DNA of 29,587 nucleotides from CALZBJ01 sp945619025 (GTDB lineage: Bacteria; Pseudomonadota; Gammaproteobacteria; Cardiobacteriales; Wohlfahrtiimonadaceae), in assembly GCA_945619025.1 (NCBI GenBank), contig CALZBJ010000022.1, positions 1 to 29,587 of the forward strand. The letters run 5' to 3'. Shown in pieces: positions 19,859 to 29,451 of the stretch. Every line of letters begins with the position of its first letter. The first letter of the stretch is position 1. Under the pieces are notes generated by a model. That model saw only the letters and a program-made list of their open reading frames with translations, was not told the DNA's origin and did not search any database. The position numbers and the translations under genes are program-made.

Positions 19859-21924
19859 AGCTTTTTCCGTGCGTTTTTACGGGCTTTGGCAGACTTCCCA
19901 TTCATTTCAGGAGCGTAATGCAGGCGTTCAAATTCTTGAAAGAGATCCTCAAGCACCGCTCTTTCAGGCGCATCTAAAACGCCCTCAAGTTTCGCTAAAA
20001 TCTCTTGATGGGAATCGGAACGTAAAATCTCCACGTCACCCATTTTTTCAGCCCGCTGATTGAGTTTATCGATCAATTTCTGATAGCTTCGTCCTTCATC
20101 AAAGCGCATCATTTGCCACGGTTTTAAGATCATCAGCGTAATGCCGCCAAATAAAATCCCAAAGAATCCCGCCAAAAGCAGCAGCAATTTTCGTAACGAT
20201 AATACACCAAATAGATCGCTTAACCCCTCCATCAATTGTGAAGGTTTGTAACCCAAAATGGTTTTTGCCCAAAAATATTCAAGTTGCTCTTTAAAGGCGG
20301 TGAACGAATAAGAAATCTGACCAAATAGCCCTAAATCAACGCGATTTCGATCACCTAAATCCCCTTGCAAGCCTTCAATGCCATCTTCAATTCGGCTCGG
20401 ATGAATCGCGCCCGTTGGATCAACGCGCACCCAGCCACGCCCCTCAAGCCAATACTCAACCCACGCATGAGCATGAGATCCGCGTACCTGAATGCGCCGT
20501 TTTTCCGCATCGATCAAACCGCCATGATAACCCATCACAATCCGCGCCGGAATATCGGCAACGCGCAGCATAAACGCAAGCGAGCTCGCATAGTGTTCAC
20601 AAAATCCGCGTTTCGAATCGATAAAAAACTGATCGATCACATTCCCCGTCAATCGCCCAGGCTTTAAGGTATAGACATATTCCTCGTCATGAATATGAGT
20701 CAAAATACGATTAACAAGCGCTTCAGGCGAAGAGACTTTAAGCTTTTCACCTAGGACCCACGCCGCCGTTTCCGGATTACTCCACGCTTCCACCTCACGA
20801 TACCTCTCTAAACGCGGATGATTTGGCGGAAGATCTCGATCGAGCGAGGCCATCGGGGAGGCCACAAGCTCATAACGAATTTTACTAGTGACCGGATACG
20901 GCGCCTCAAACCGATAGTCAAAATGCTGGCGATAACGCTCCCCTTGAGGATTCATCGAAATATCGAGCGCCACCACATCTTTACGATGCGTCGGCTCATA
21001 TAAAATAAAATAGGCATACTGCGGCCCACGGGGAATTACTCGGGCGGGCATGCTCGAATGCTCAAATTGCGGGGAACGCGACCACCCTTTTCCATCGAAA
21101 TGATCGAGCGTTAAGACGCGCCAATAAAGATCCTCACGGCGAGGCATCATGCCATCAAATTCAGCCCAAAACATCAGCTCATCATTTTCGGCAAGCTCCG
21201 ATATATCGCCGGGATTGAGTCGATCGCCCACCCCCATTTTACTCGCAATCTCCGTCTTATCTTGATTGAGCGATAAAAGAGAGGGAAAACGAGGAAAGAC
21301 AAAAAAGAGCGCAATCATTAAGGGAAGCGCCGCAAATAGCGCGATCGTCACCTCTTTAAACATAAATCCATTTTTAAAGGGCGCATCATCGCTCTGCTCA
21401 AATCCCAATAGCGCCATTGTCGTCGCCCAAAGAGGAATGAGGCTAAAGAGCGCCATCCACATCGAGGTATCGAAAATAAATCCTACCGCAAGGGTAAAAT
21501 AGGCAAGAAGCACGAGCACCCAACCATCGCGAAGTGTCCGCGCCTCGACAAACTTAAGGGAAAAGAGCGCAACTAAGAGAACGCTACTCCCAATCGTATT
21601 GAAAAAGTTTCCATACACCCCGCCCATCACGGCTAACAGCGCGACAACCACCAGCGTTTTGACAAGCCCACTTGGATAGGTACGGCGCATGCGATAGATC
21701 TCATAACGCCAATAAAAAGCCGCAAGTGCAATGGGAAGAATCCAAAGCGGCAGATAGAGAATAAAATGCGGAATCACCACCGCAATATAGGCCACCAAGA
21801 GCCAGGTCAGACTGCTGCGGGGAATCGGCTTTTCCGTTTTCGGGCGTTTTGAGCGTTTTAGCACTGTTTTCCCCCAAGGAAAACGTCCTATGCTGTGATT
21901 ATCTCGACTCATCGTCTCCATCAT
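19831..21924 (-). CDS. Membrane transglutaminase-like protein (TgpA type)
   Basis: A 697-residue protein with an N-terminal block of about five to six membrane spans (40-215, DUF3488-like), a large periplasmic transglutaminase-core domain (about 370-510), a further span near 588-612 and a cytoplasmic C-terminal tail (DUF4129-like). The Cys-His-Asp triad is visible: C442 in RGFCEHYASSLAF, H486 in SHAHAWVEYW, D502 in VRVDPTGA. In Pseudomonas, TgpA is an essential periplasmic-domain protein tied to the envelope; the reaction is unknown. AAGGA lies four bases before ATG 21924 and seven before ATG 21921, so either start is possible. It is the third gene of a moxR-DUF58-tgpA operon with short gaps. 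Confidence 0.92.
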   Translation of the reverse strand: MMETMSRDNHSIGRFPWGKTVLKRSKRPKTEKPIPRSSLTWLLVAYIAVVIPHFILYLPLWILPIALAAFYWRYEIYRMRRTYPSGLVKTLVVVALLAVMGGVYGNFFNTIGSSVLLVALFSLKFVEARTLRDGWVLVLLAYFTLAVGFIFDTSMWMALFSLIPLWATTMALLGFEQSDDAPFKNGFMFKEVTIALFAALPLMIALFFVFPRFPSLLSLNQDKTEIASKMGVGDRLNPGDISELAENDELMFWAEFDGMMPRREDLYWRVLTLDHFDGKGWSRSPQFEHSSMPARVIPRGPQYAYFILYEPTHRKDVVALDISMNPQGERYRQHFDYRFEAPYPVTSKIRYELVASPMASLDRDLPPNHPRLERYREVEAWSNPETAAWVLGEKLKVSSPEALVNRILTHIHDEEYVYTLKPGRLTGNVIDQFFIDSKRGFCEHYASSLAFMLRVADIPARIVMGYHGGLIDAEKRRIQVRGSHAHAWVEYWLEGRGWVRVDPTGAIHPSRIEDGIEGLQGDLGDRNRVDLGLFGQISYSFTAFKEQLEYFWAKTILGYKPSQLMEGLSDLFGVLSLRKLLLLLAGFFGILFGGITLMILKPWQMMRFDEGRSYQKLIDKLNQRAEKMGDVEILRSDSHQEILAKLEGVLDAPERAVLEDLFQEFERLHYAPEMNGKSAKARKNARKKLYQSLFRAL

Positions 21925-21943
21925 TCATTCCTTATCAAGCGAT

Positions 21944-22897
21944 TTAATAGAGCGCGAGCGCCGTTAAAATTTGGGTTAAATGCGCCTCGCCACGACTCGG
22001 CAAAATCACCTCTTTACCGATCACCGCGCCATATTGCTCCCCTCTCTCTTCCGCCTTTAAAATGTGATAACACAGTTTGGAAAGCGCTGCCTCCGTCCCG
22101 CCGGAATAATCGGCCAAATGATACCAATTCGGCGTTCCCTCTTCGGCAACAAAGGATTTCACATAGAGCCCCTGTCCTTTTGCATAAGCCTGCCAATCAA
22201 TACGACGCAACGAATGCCCCGGCGTATAACGCACAAGCTCATCAAAATCATCGATGCCCTCTTTTTCCGTGACCCGTTGCCCGCTCTCTTTTTCATCGAG
22301 AAAATTAAGCGCTCTAAGGGCCGGCTTTTCAGACTCCACCGGCATGGGATAACAGAGCACCGATTCATCAAGCCAGACATAGCTCCACACTTTAAAAAAC
22401 CCAAACGGATAGTGACTCTCAATGCGTAAACGCGGCATCTCAAGCAGGCCTCGTTCCGGCGCTTCTAAGAAAAGAGATAGCTCTCGGCGCTCGCCTTTTT
22501 TAAGATCCGTTTTTACGAAAATCGATCGTCCAAATCCAAGCCCAATAGCCATATGATGGCGCTCTCGCCCTTCAAGCACCACATTAAATTTAGCATTATC
22601 ACCGGCAAAAATGGCGCTGGCAGCGCTTGAAAAGAGTCGCAAACCTAAAATATTACGCCAACTAAAAATCATGTTCACCCCTAAAAGGCTTAAGAGCCAA
22701 AAAAGGAGCAGATGCACCAGCGGGTTTTGGAAGTTGATGGCCAAAATCAGTAAAAGCAGAATAAACCCTAAAAAGAGGAACCCTTGCCGGCGCGGTACAA
22801 TGTAAATTTCACGATGACCCAGCCGTTTTTCCGTCACCCCTTTAGGGGCACGGCGCGCATAAAACGCCTCCATTTTTTTCTGAAACCACCCGCTCAT
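21944..22897 (-). CDS. DUF58 domain membrane protein
   Basis: A 317-residue protein with two close spans (about 38-55 and 59-78), a beta-rich extracytoplasmic or cytoplasmic middle region, and the DUF58 signature 'DFDELVRYTPGHSLRRIDWQAYAKGQGLYVKSF' split across about 217-250. It occurs next to MoxR ATPases in nearly all bacteria that have it and is thought to be a MoxR partner. The gap to tgpA is only 19 bases, and to moxR 49 bases. The exact function is unknown. Confidence 0.92.
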   Translation of the reverse strand: MSGWFQKKMEAFYARRAPKGVTEKRLGHREIYIVPRRQGFLFLGFILLLLILAINFQNPLVHLLLFWLLSLLGVNMIFSWRNILGLRLFSSAASAIFAGDNAKFNVVLEGRERHHMAIGLGFGRSIFVKTDLKKGERRELSLFLEAPERGLLEMPRLRIESHYPFGFFKVWSYVWLDESVLCYPMPVESEKPALRALNFLDEKESGQRVTEKEGIDDFDELVRYTPGHSLRRIDWQAYAKGQGLYVKSFVAEEGTPNWYHLADYSGGTEAALSKLCYHILKAEERGEQYGAVIGKEVILPSRGEAHLTQILTALALY

Positions 22898-22946
22898 TTC
22901 GCTTTTCTCGCCTCTTTTTTCTCAGTTTTATACCCTTCACCCACCA

Positions 22947-23861
22947 CTATAAAATATTGACATCCGTTAAAATCCGCTCGACTAACCGATGCTCTTCACC
23001 ACTTCGATGTTGATCGCGCAAACGATGAGTACAGACCGATGGCATCACCATCTTCACATCTTCCGGAATCACATAATCGCGCCCTGAAAGATAAGCATAA
23101 GCACGGCTCGCGCCAAGGAGTGCTTGCGTTCCCCGCGGAGAAAGGCCAATCGAAAATTCAGAGTGTGTACGCGTATATTGAGCAATATTTAAAATGTAAT
23201 GGATGATCTCATCGGAGGCATGAATTTTGGCAACCTCTGCTTGCGCAGCCTGTAGCGCTTCCCGAGAAAAACGCTCCGGCAAAGCACTTGAGGCGGCACG
23301 ATTTTCACCTTTCAGAATCGATTTTTCTGCCTCAAAGGAGGGATATCCGAGCGAGATGCGCATTAAAAATCGGTCAAGCTGAGAATCGGGAAGCGGATAG
23401 GTTCCCGCGGCGTACGATACGGGGTTTTGCGTTGCAATCACAAAGAAACTGTCGGGCAGATCATAACTGTGATTCCCGATCGTCACTTGACGCTCTTCCA
23501 TCGCCTCAAGGAGCGCACTCTGACTTTTGGGCGTAGTACGATTGATCTCATCGGCGAGGAGCACTTCAGTAAAAATCGGCCCTTTATGGAGGGTAAATTC
23601 CTGAGTATGTGGATTAAAAACCTCGCCACCCAAAATATCGCCTGGCAGAAGATCGGAGGTAAATTGGATGCGCTGATAGGTAAGCCCGAGCACTTTAGCA
23701 AGCGCGTGAGAGAGCGTTGTTTTCCCCATACCGGGAAGATCCTCAAGGAGCAAGTGTCCGCGGGCTAAAAGGCACGCAAGACTCAATTTAATCTCGCGCC
23801 GCTTCCCTAATAACACCTCTTCAAGGAGATTAATCACTCCTGCTAACTCCACCTGACTCAT
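22947..23861 (-). CDS. MoxR-family AAA+ ATPase
   Basis: A 304-residue cytoplasmic AAA+ ATPase of the MoxR group, with chaperone-like roles in assembling metalloproteins or envelope complexes. Walker A is G44-M-G-K47-T-T in LEDLPGMGKTTL; Walker B is V100-L-L-A-D104-E105; 'NRTTPKSQSALLEAMEE' and 'ATQNPVSYAAGTYPLPDSQLDRF' give sensor 1 and the second region of homology. The start at 23861 is preferred, with GAGGGG eight bases upstream; an upstream in-frame start at 23933 would add 24 residues not expected in the family. First gene of the moxR-DUF58-tgpA operon; divergent from the DUF3592-like gene. Confidence 0.93.
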   Translation of the reverse strand: MSQVELAGVINLLEEVLLGKRREIKLSLACLLARGHLLLEDLPGMGKTTLSHALAKVLGLTYQRIQFTSDLLPGDILGGEVFNPHTQEFTLHKGPIFTEVLLADEINRTTPKSQSALLEAMEERQVTIGNHSYDLPDSFFVIATQNPVSYAAGTYPLPDSQLDRFLMRISLGYPSFEAEKSILKGENRAASSALPERFSREALQAAQAEVAKIHASDEIIHYILNIAQYTRTHSEFSIGLSPRGTQALLGASRAYAYLSGRDYVIPEDVKMVMPSVCTHRLRDQHRSGEEHRLVERILTDVNIL

Positions 23862-23995
23862 ATGTTGCCCCTCTCTCAATTTGTTTCCGATATGCTGATA
23901 AATAATCACTGATAGTGTAGCCTTTTCGCTCAATTTCTTCTATTAATTGTCCGTTAAAATCACGATTAGGCGCACAAACTCTGGCAATCTTTATG

Positions 23996-24024
23996 CTGTT
24001 CTTCACGTTAAAACAGGTTACAAT
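23996..24024 (+). promoter_or_regulatory. Candidate promoter for the DUF3592-like gene
   Basis: CTGTTC (23996-24001), 17 bases, TACAAT (24019-24024); 50 bases before the GTG start. Confidence 0.4.
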
Positions 24025-24073
24025 AGTGCCCTAATTTGACACAATTTAATGAGTCTTTCACAAGGAGAATCGA

Positions 24074-24499
24074 GTGAATAAACAACAAATGTGGCTACGC
24101 GGATTGCGTATTTTCGGGCTAATTATCTTCGCGTTTGGCGGATATTTAACCTATGAACTGAGCAACTTTATTAAAGAATCAGAAACAGCGCGCGCAACGG
24201 TCGATAGCGTTGAACTCTCCGATTCTAGCAATGCACTCTATGTTCATTTTAAAGATCAGCTCGATCGCCGGCACTTTGTCAAACTCGATTACGGCAAACA
24301 AACGCCGCCCTTTGAGAAAGGGGAAGAATTTATCGTTCATTACCCCATCGATGCGCCCGATAATGCGCGAATTCAATCCTTTTTAGCCACATGGCAAGGC
24401 ACCATTTTCGGCGGGCTTGGACTCATTATCTTTATCGGTGGCTCACTTCCGCTCTTCATCGAGCGTCGCAGGCAAAACCGAGCGAAAAAAGTGTCATAA
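24074..24499 (+). CDS. DUF3592-like membrane protein
   Basis: A 141-residue protein with two spans (about 9-29 and 108-128) enclosing a small extracytoplasmic beta domain of about 75 residues ('ATVDSVELSDSSNALYVHFKDQ...FEKGEEFIVHYP') and a basic C-terminal tail (ERRRQNRAKK). This is the DUF3592 layout. The start is GTG with AAGGAG six bases upstream. It is a single-gene unit between a candidate promoter and a terminator. Function unknown. Confidence 0.8.
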   Translation: MNKQQMWLRGLRIFGLIIFAFGGYLTYELSNFIKESETARATVDSVELSDSSNALYVHFKDQLDRRHFVKLDYGKQTPPFEKGEEFIVHYPIDAPDNARIQSFLATWQGTIFGGLGLIIFIGGSLPLFIERRRQNRAKKVS

Positions 24500-24510
24500 T
24501 TTTGGAACAG

Positions 24511-24548
24511 ATAGGTGATCTTGATAATACTTGAATCACCTATTTTTA
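24511..24548 (+). terminator. Intrinsic terminator after the DUF3592-like gene
   Basis: A perfect 9-bp stem (24511-24519 with 24535-24543), a 15-base loop, then a T-rich tail. Confidence 0.82.
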
Positions 24549-24642
24549 TTCTCGTAGATATAGCCCTTTGGCGCTTATAACGACAACAAATTGGCCACGC
24601 TGCATCTACCCGATCCATTGTTACATTAGGAACCAACCACCT

Positions 24643-26505
24643 ATGAGAAAACAGATTCTTACGACGATTGGGACGCTCCTGATCCTCTTTTTAACCACGC
24701 TAACCGCACAGGCGCAGCTTTTTCAATCACCAAGTAATAGTGGCTTTGGTGGGCAATCGCTCACCGGGCAAATTCGTCAAAATGATGAGCTTTTACCGCC
24801 CGATCGTGCTTTTGTCCCGACGCTGACACGCTTTGATGATGGGCGCATTAATCTCCATTTTGAGATTCATTCGGATTACTATCTCTATCGGGATCGCATT
24901 AAAATTCGCGTATTAAATGAGGTGCTCACGCTCGATGAAGTGGCGCTTCCTGAAGGCGTTTGGCATGAGGATGAATTTTTCGGTCGTCAAATGATCTATG
25001 ATTTCCCCATTGTGATTCCCATCAATCCTAAAGGGGATCTGACTCAGGTTAAAAATTTGCATCTCTTTATTGAAGCGCAAGGGTGCGCCAAAAAAGGGCT
25101 CTGTTTTCCTCCACACCGCTGGGAAGAGACGCTTTCGATCAATCCAAATTTAAAGATTGATGATGCGCTCATCTCCCTTGAAGAGACGCTCGCACTCGAT
25201 ATTCCGATGGCAGAACACGATCGTCTCACCCAATATCTGCTTGATAAAAAATATATGGCGATCCCGCTCTTTTTTATCTTTGGGCTTCTTCTCACCTTTA
25301 CCCCTTGCGTCTTGCCGATGCTCCCTATTTTATCGGGCATTTTAACGAGCCGCGGCGTAGAAACCGCTAAAAATGGCTTTGTGGTCTCGCTCATTTATGT
25401 GCTCTCCATGGCGTCAATCTATGTACTGCTTGGCCTCCTTGCCGCCTTCTTTGGCAAAGGATTTGCCGCCTACCTACAACACCCTTATGTTTTAATCGGC
25501 TTTGCTGCCATCTTTGTGCTTCTCGCGTTGAGTATGTTTGGGCTGTATGAGCTGCAAATGCCTGCAAAAATGCAAAATTACCTCAATCGCATTAGCCAAA
25601 ATCAAGAAGGGAAAAGTGGCTACGCGGGCGTTATTATTATGGGAATGCTCTCGGCGCTCATTGTCGGCCCTTGCGTTACCGCGCCACTGATTGGCGTGAT
25701 TGGTCTTGTGGCGCAATCGCAAGATTATCTCTTAGGCGGTACCATTTTATTTAGCATGAGCATGGGAATGGGCGTTCCGCTGCTGATTCTAGGGGCATCG
25801 TCAGGCCATCTATTGCCGAAAGCCGGTGGCTGGATGACACAGGTAAAAATCCTCTTTGGGTTTATTTTGCTCGGGATTGCGGCCTACTTTATCGGGCGCA
25901 TTGTTCCCTTTAAATGGGAGCAATGGCTCTACGCCCTTGTCGCGCTGTCAGCGGCAACTTGGCTCTTTATCTATGTGAAAAAATCAAAAGCTTATCTCTC
26001 CTTTTTCTCGCTTGTTGCGATTGCATCCCTCATCTTCGGGCTCTATTCCATTAAAGAATCGACCCGCGTTATTGAAACGATCGACTTTACCGAAATTAAA
26101 GGGATTGAAGGCTTAAATAGCGCGCTTGCAGAGAATACGCTACCGCTGACGATGCTCGAATTTAACGCCGACTGGTGCGTTGCGTGTAAAGAGATGGAGA
26201 AATATGTCTTTAGCCACGATTCGGTAAAAACATTGCTTAAACCGATTCAGCTCTTAAGCAGCGATGTAACCGCCAATGATGCGCTCGATCAACAGCTGCA
26301 AAAGCACTTTTCAATCTATGGACCGCCGGCAATTCTCTTTTTCGATCACCAAGGCAATGAATTGGAGCCTTATCGTATTATGGGATCGGTTTCAAAAGAG
26401 AGTTTTACCGCACACATCACCCTACTGTATGAGAATATGGGCGTGCCCGTCCCGCTTGAGCTGCTTGATGAAAATCCTGAGCTCACGCCACAAGAAATGC
26501 CTTAA
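24643..26505 (+). CDS. dsbD: Thiol:disulfide interchange protein DsbD
   Basis: A 620-residue three-domain protein that moves electrons from cytoplasmic thioredoxin to periplasmic DsbC, DsbG and cytochrome c maturation. The signal peptide is about 1-24 (cleavage at 'AQA'). The alpha domain pair is C148 and C154 (QGCAKKGLCFPP). The beta domain has about eight spans with C222 (FTPCVLPM) and C344 (VGPCVTAP). The gamma thioredoxin-like domain has C512-V-A-C515. All six redox cysteines are present. The start at 24643 is chosen because the signal peptide begins there; the frame is open back to 24568. It is longer than E. coli DsbD (565), largely in linkers. Followed by a bidirectional terminator. 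Confidence 0.96.
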   Translation: MRKQILTTIGTLLILFLTTLTAQAQLFQSPSNSGFGGQSLTGQIRQNDELLPPDRAFVPTLTRFDDGRINLHFEIHSDYYLYRDRIKIRVLNEVLTLDEVALPEGVWHEDEFFGRQMIYDFPIVIPINPKGDLTQVKNLHLFIEAQGCAKKGLCFPPHRWEETLSINPNLKIDDALISLEETLALDIPMAEHDRLTQYLLDKKYMAIPLFFIFGLLLTFTPCVLPMLPILSGILTSRGVETAKNGFVVSLIYVLSMASIYVLLGLLAAFFGKGFAAYLQHPYVLIGFAAIFVLLALSMFGLYELQMPAKMQNYLNRISQNQEGKSGYAGVIIMGMLSALIVGPCVTAPLIGVIGLVAQSQDYLLGGTILFSMSMGMGVPLLILGASSGHLLPKAGGWMTQVKILFGFILLGIAAYFIGRIVPFKWEQWLYALVALSAATWLFIYVKKSKAYLSFFSLVAIASLIFGLYSIKESTRVIETIDFTEIKGIEGLNSALAENTLPLTMLEFNADWCVACKEMEKYVFSHDSVKTLLKPIQLLSSDVTANDALDQQLQKHFSIYGPPAILFFDHQGNELEPYRIMGSVSKESFTAHITLLYENMGVPVPLELLDENPELTPQEMP

Positions 26506-26543
26506 TCGGACTTTATAAATAACGCCGATAAATAACACGCAAT

Positions 26544-26582
26544 AAAAAAGGAATCGCCTCATTAAAAAGCGATTCCTTTTTT
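26544..26582. terminator. Bidirectional terminator (dsbD / murA)
   Basis: A perfect 14-bp stem (26544-26557 with 26569-26582), an 11-base loop, A run at left and T run at right, between the converging dsbD and murA genes. Confidence 0.93.
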
Positions 26583-26633
26583 TATCTCTTGTTTATCTAA
26601 ATCTTAATTAGACCTTAACGGATCAATTACCGA

Positions 26634-27932
26634 TTAAAGAAGTGATGCCTCATCGAGGGTAATCCGTTCGATTTTCGCACCAATTCCGGTGAGCTTTCTC
26701 TCAATACCATCATAACCGCGATCAAGGTGATGCAGCCCGTCAATGGTCGTGGTTCCATCGGCAACCAAACCCGCTAAAATAAGCGCTGCTGACGCGCGAA
26801 GGTCCGTTGCCGTCACTTCCGTTCCGGAGAGTTTTTCAACCCCTTGAATCACCGCCATGCGCTCTTCAACATGAATGTCCGCGCCCATACGCATCAATTC
26901 ATTGGCGTGCATAAAGCGATTTTCAAAGATCGTTTCTACAATCGTTGATGTGCCCTGTGAGATCGCTGCCATCGCCATAAATTGCGCCTGCATATCCGTT
27001 GCAAAGAGCGGATAAGGTGCTGTACGAATGTCGAGCGGTTTTAAAATGGAGGTACCCGGGAAAACGCGCACAAAATCAGCGCCCGTTTCGATCTGACACC
27101 CTGCTTCAATCAATTTATGATTCACCGCTTCAAGATGCGCAGGAATACAGCGTTCGACCGTGATGTCACCAAAGGTCATTGCGCCGGCAACTAAGTACGT
27201 TCCGATCTCGATTCGGTCCGGCATAATGGTATATTCACCGCCCGAGAGTTTTTCAACGCCGGTAATGGTGAGTCGATCCGTTCCAACACCTTCAATTTGA
27301 GCGCCAAGCGAGATCAGCATCTCTACAAGATCGGTCACTTCAGGCTCTTTCGCGCAGTTATCTAAAACGGTGACACCATCTGCTAATACCGCCGCCATAA
27401 TGACGTTTTCAACACCAGTTACCGTCACCATATCAAACGCGTAGTGCCCCCCTTTTAGGCGAGCATTGGGCGTTTTTGCAAAGACGTAGCCATTTTTAAG
27501 GGTGATATTGGCGCCAAGCGCCTCCATCCCTTTTAGATGTTGATCCACCGGACGACTGCCAATTGCGCAGCCGCCAGGAAGCGATACTTCCGCCTCACCA
27601 AAACGGGCAAGGAGTGGCCCAAGCACTAAGATCGACGCACGCATCAATTTCACTAAATCGTGACTTGCACGAATCTCAGTGATCCCGCGGGGATCAATCT
27701 CAATGGAGTTTTCACCCACTTCACTAACCGTTGCGCCAAAACTCTCTAGTAAACTTTCCAAAATCAACACATCTTGCAATTTCGGAACATTGTGAAGCGT
27801 TACCGGCTCGGAGGCTAAAATGGTAGCTGCTAAAATCGGCAGTACCGCATTTTTCGCGCCACTTGCTTGAATGGTTCCCGATAATGGGCCATTTCCCGCA
27901 ACGAGGAGGCGTTCATTATCTGTTTTCATCAT
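26634..27932 (-). CDS. murA: UDP-N-acetylglucosamine 1-carboxyvinyltransferase
   Basis: A 432-residue enzyme for the first committed step of peptidoglycan synthesis: transfer of enolpyruvate from PEP to UDP-GlcNAc. GAKNAVLP gives the K27-N28 pair; the active-site loop is G120-G-C122-A-I-G-S-R-P, with Cys122 being the residue fosfomycin attacks, so target-level sensitivity is expected. 'PLFATDMQAQFMA' carries the catalytic Asp. Its first ATG (27932) overlaps the ibaG stop by one base (TAATG), and ATG 27929 follows at once, so translation is coupled. Order ibaG-murA matches E. coli. Confidence 0.98.
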   Translation of the reverse strand: MMKTDNERLLVAGNGPLSGTIQASGAKNAVLPILAATILASEPVTLHNVPKLQDVLILESLLESFGATVSEVGENSIEIDPRGITEIRASHDLVKLMRASILVLGPLLARFGEAEVSLPGGCAIGSRPVDQHLKGMEALGANITLKNGYVFAKTPNARLKGGHYAFDMVTVTGVENVIMAAVLADGVTVLDNCAKEPEVTDLVEMLISLGAQIEGVGTDRLTITGVEKLSGGEYTIMPDRIEIGTYLVAGAMTFGDITVERCIPAHLEAVNHKLIEAGCQIETGADFVRVFPGTSILKPLDIRTAPYPLFATDMQAQFMAMAAISQGTSTIVETIFENRFMHANELMRMGADIHVEERMAVIQGVEKLSGTEVTATDLRASAALILAGLVADGTTTIDGLHHLDRGYDGIERKLTGIGAKIERITLDEASLL

Positions 27933-28171
27933 TATTTATCCCATTGGGCTGGCGTATAGGTTTTAAGCGCAAGCGCATGGATCTCTTCTGTTTCAAGGCG
28001 ATCCCCTAAGGTGGCATAAACCATTTTATGCTGTTTTAACATCGAAATACCTTCAAAAGCAGGACTCACAACAATCGCTTCAAAATGCGTGCCGTCGTCG
28101 CCTTTTACTTCAATAAAAGTGCACTCTAGGCTGCTTGTAATTAATTCTTGAATGGCTTCTTTCGTCATCAT
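27932..28171 (-). CDS. ibaG: BolA-family protein IbaG
   Basis: A 79-residue BolA/IbaA-fold protein. 'GDGTHFEAIVVSPAFEGISMLKQHKMVYATL' in essence (with GDDGTHF at about 24-30) and 'IHALALKTYTPAQWDK' match IbaG (YrbA) of E. coli. These proteins pair with monothiol glutaredoxins in Fe-S cluster handling; IbaG is linked to acid stress. The conserved Cys/His ligand side is represented by C17 and H29/H64. An AGGAG is about ten bases upstream of the tandem ATGATG. It overlaps murA by one base. Confidence 0.93.
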   Translation of the reverse strand: MMTKEAIQELITSSLECTFIEVKGDDGTHFEAIVVSPAFEGISMLKQHKMVYATLGDRLETEEIHALALKTYTPAQWDK

Positions 28172-28220
28172 AATGGGTCAACTCCTATAGTCATAAACCT
28201 AGATCAATAAAATGAATTCG

Positions 28221-29387
28221 TTAATGTTTGAGCGCTATTATATCGGATACCGGTGCGCTCGTATTCCAATGATTACAACTTGGACAATTCCAGTGGAGCG
28301 TCTTGCTAGTAAACCCGCAATTTTCGCACTGGAAGTTTGAATATCGGTCAATCACGCTGTTGAGCGTTTTTTTATAAATTATGAGGCTTTCATTGCTCGT
28401 TTCGGCGTAGGATAACAGCTCGTTTAACAGGAGCAAGCCTCGCAGATTATTCTCGGCACTTAAGACCGATTTAAGATAATCAATCGCCTCGTGGATCGAT
28501 TCAGATCGTACTAAATAGTGGGCCTTCCACAAGACTAAAATAAAATGGCGATCACTCTCGGCAAGCAGACGATCAAGCCAGTGGATAAAGAAATGCGGCC
28601 GCTCTAAACGAAAGGCTAAATCACAGATCATCGGTGCGGTAATCGGGACAAGTGCATGCTTTTGCTTTTCAATATGGAGGAGCGCTTCAAGCGCCGCAGC
28701 GTAATTTTTCTCTTTAAGATAGATAAATGCCGTAATGAGACTGACGCGCGCGCAATTTTCATCGCATTCAAGGGCTTTGGTTAACCACACAAAAATCCGC
28801 TCACGCTCCCCTTTAAGGTCTTTCGCGAGATCCTCTTCGGCGAGCTCACAATAAAGATGCGCCATCTCTTCTAAAATAAGCGGATCTTTATCGCTGATTT
28901 TTTCAAGCATAGAGAGCGATTGCAGCCAGTCCCGCTGCTGCTTATAAAGATGCCCCAGTTTAATCAGCGCTTTATTTTTATGCATCGCTTCAAATTCACC
29001 ATCGACCACAAGGCGCAGCGTCTCTTCGGCATGATTTAAAATCCCGGCGCTTAAATAATCTTTAGCAAGGGATAAGTAAGCACTAGCGCGTAAATCCGGC
29101 GTTTGGGCTTGGCGAATCAAGGTTTCATGGAGGTTAATCGCTTTATCAATCTCCCCACGCTTACGGAACGCATCGCCGAGTAACAATGAGAATTTAAGGG
29201 CTTCAACGTCCGAATCGAGCGGCATCTCAAGCGCAAGATTTTCATAATCTTTCTGCGTTTGATCTTCGAGCAGATAGCGCAAATTGAGATAATGCAAAAT
29301 CCACTGTTTCTTCGCAATATCTTTCTTCGCTGCAAACCACCCGATCAGAAGGCCGATCGGAAGTAAAATCCATATATATTCAAACAT
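28221..29387 (-). CDS. lapB: Lipopolysaccharide assembly protein B (YciM)
   Basis: A 388-residue inner-membrane-anchored scaffold that regulates LPS synthesis by presenting LpxC to FtsH. An N-terminal anchor (about 4-19) is followed by roughly nine TPR helices pairs (about 65-335) and a C-terminal rubredoxin-like zinc knuckle, C354-x2-C357 and C368-x2-C371. Length equals E. coli LapB (389). It follows lapA on the same strand, separated by a 36-base imperfect palindrome, as in other gammaproteobacteria. Confidence 0.95.
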   Translation of the reverse strand: MFEYIWILLPIGLLIGWFAAKKDIAKKQWILHYLNLRYLLEDQTQKDYENLALEMPLDSDVEALKFSLLLGDAFRKRGEIDKAINLHETLIRQAQTPDLRASAYLSLAKDYLSAGILNHAEETLRLVVDGEFEAMHKNKALIKLGHLYKQQRDWLQSLSMLEKISDKDPLILEEMAHLYCELAEEDLAKDLKGERERIFVWLTKALECDENCARVSLITAFIYLKEKNYAAALEALLHIEKQKHALVPITAPMICDLAFRLERPHFFIHWLDRLLAESDRHFILVLWKAHYLVRSESIHEAIDYLKSVLSAENNLRGLLLLNELLSYAETSNESLIIYKKTLNSVIDRYSNFQCENCGFTSKTLHWNCPSCNHWNTSAPVSDIIALKH

Positions 29388-29405
29388 TGTTGATTAAATG
29401 CCTCA

Positions 29406-29441
29406 ATTAAAGCGATTTCGATCCGGATCGAATGCTTTAAT
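29406..29441 (-). repeat. Long imperfect palindrome between lapA and lapB
   Basis: ATTAAAGC (29406-29413) pairs with GCTTTAAT (29434-29441), and TTCGATCC (29417-29424) with GGATCGAA (29425-29432), with small bulges between. No U-run follows on the minus strand. It ends just before the GAGGC that could be the lapB ribosome site. Confidence 0.75.
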
Positions 29442-29451
29442 CATCGTGCAA

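Noticed and set aside
22064..22429. 121-codon plus-strand frame opposite the DUF58 gene
   Set aside because: Shadow of the conserved gene on the other strand; composition rich in Arg, Ile and Pro without motifs.
24036..24041. TTGACA near the DUF3592-like gene as a -35 box
   Set aside because: No -10 element lies 16-18 bases downstream; that position is the ribosome site region.
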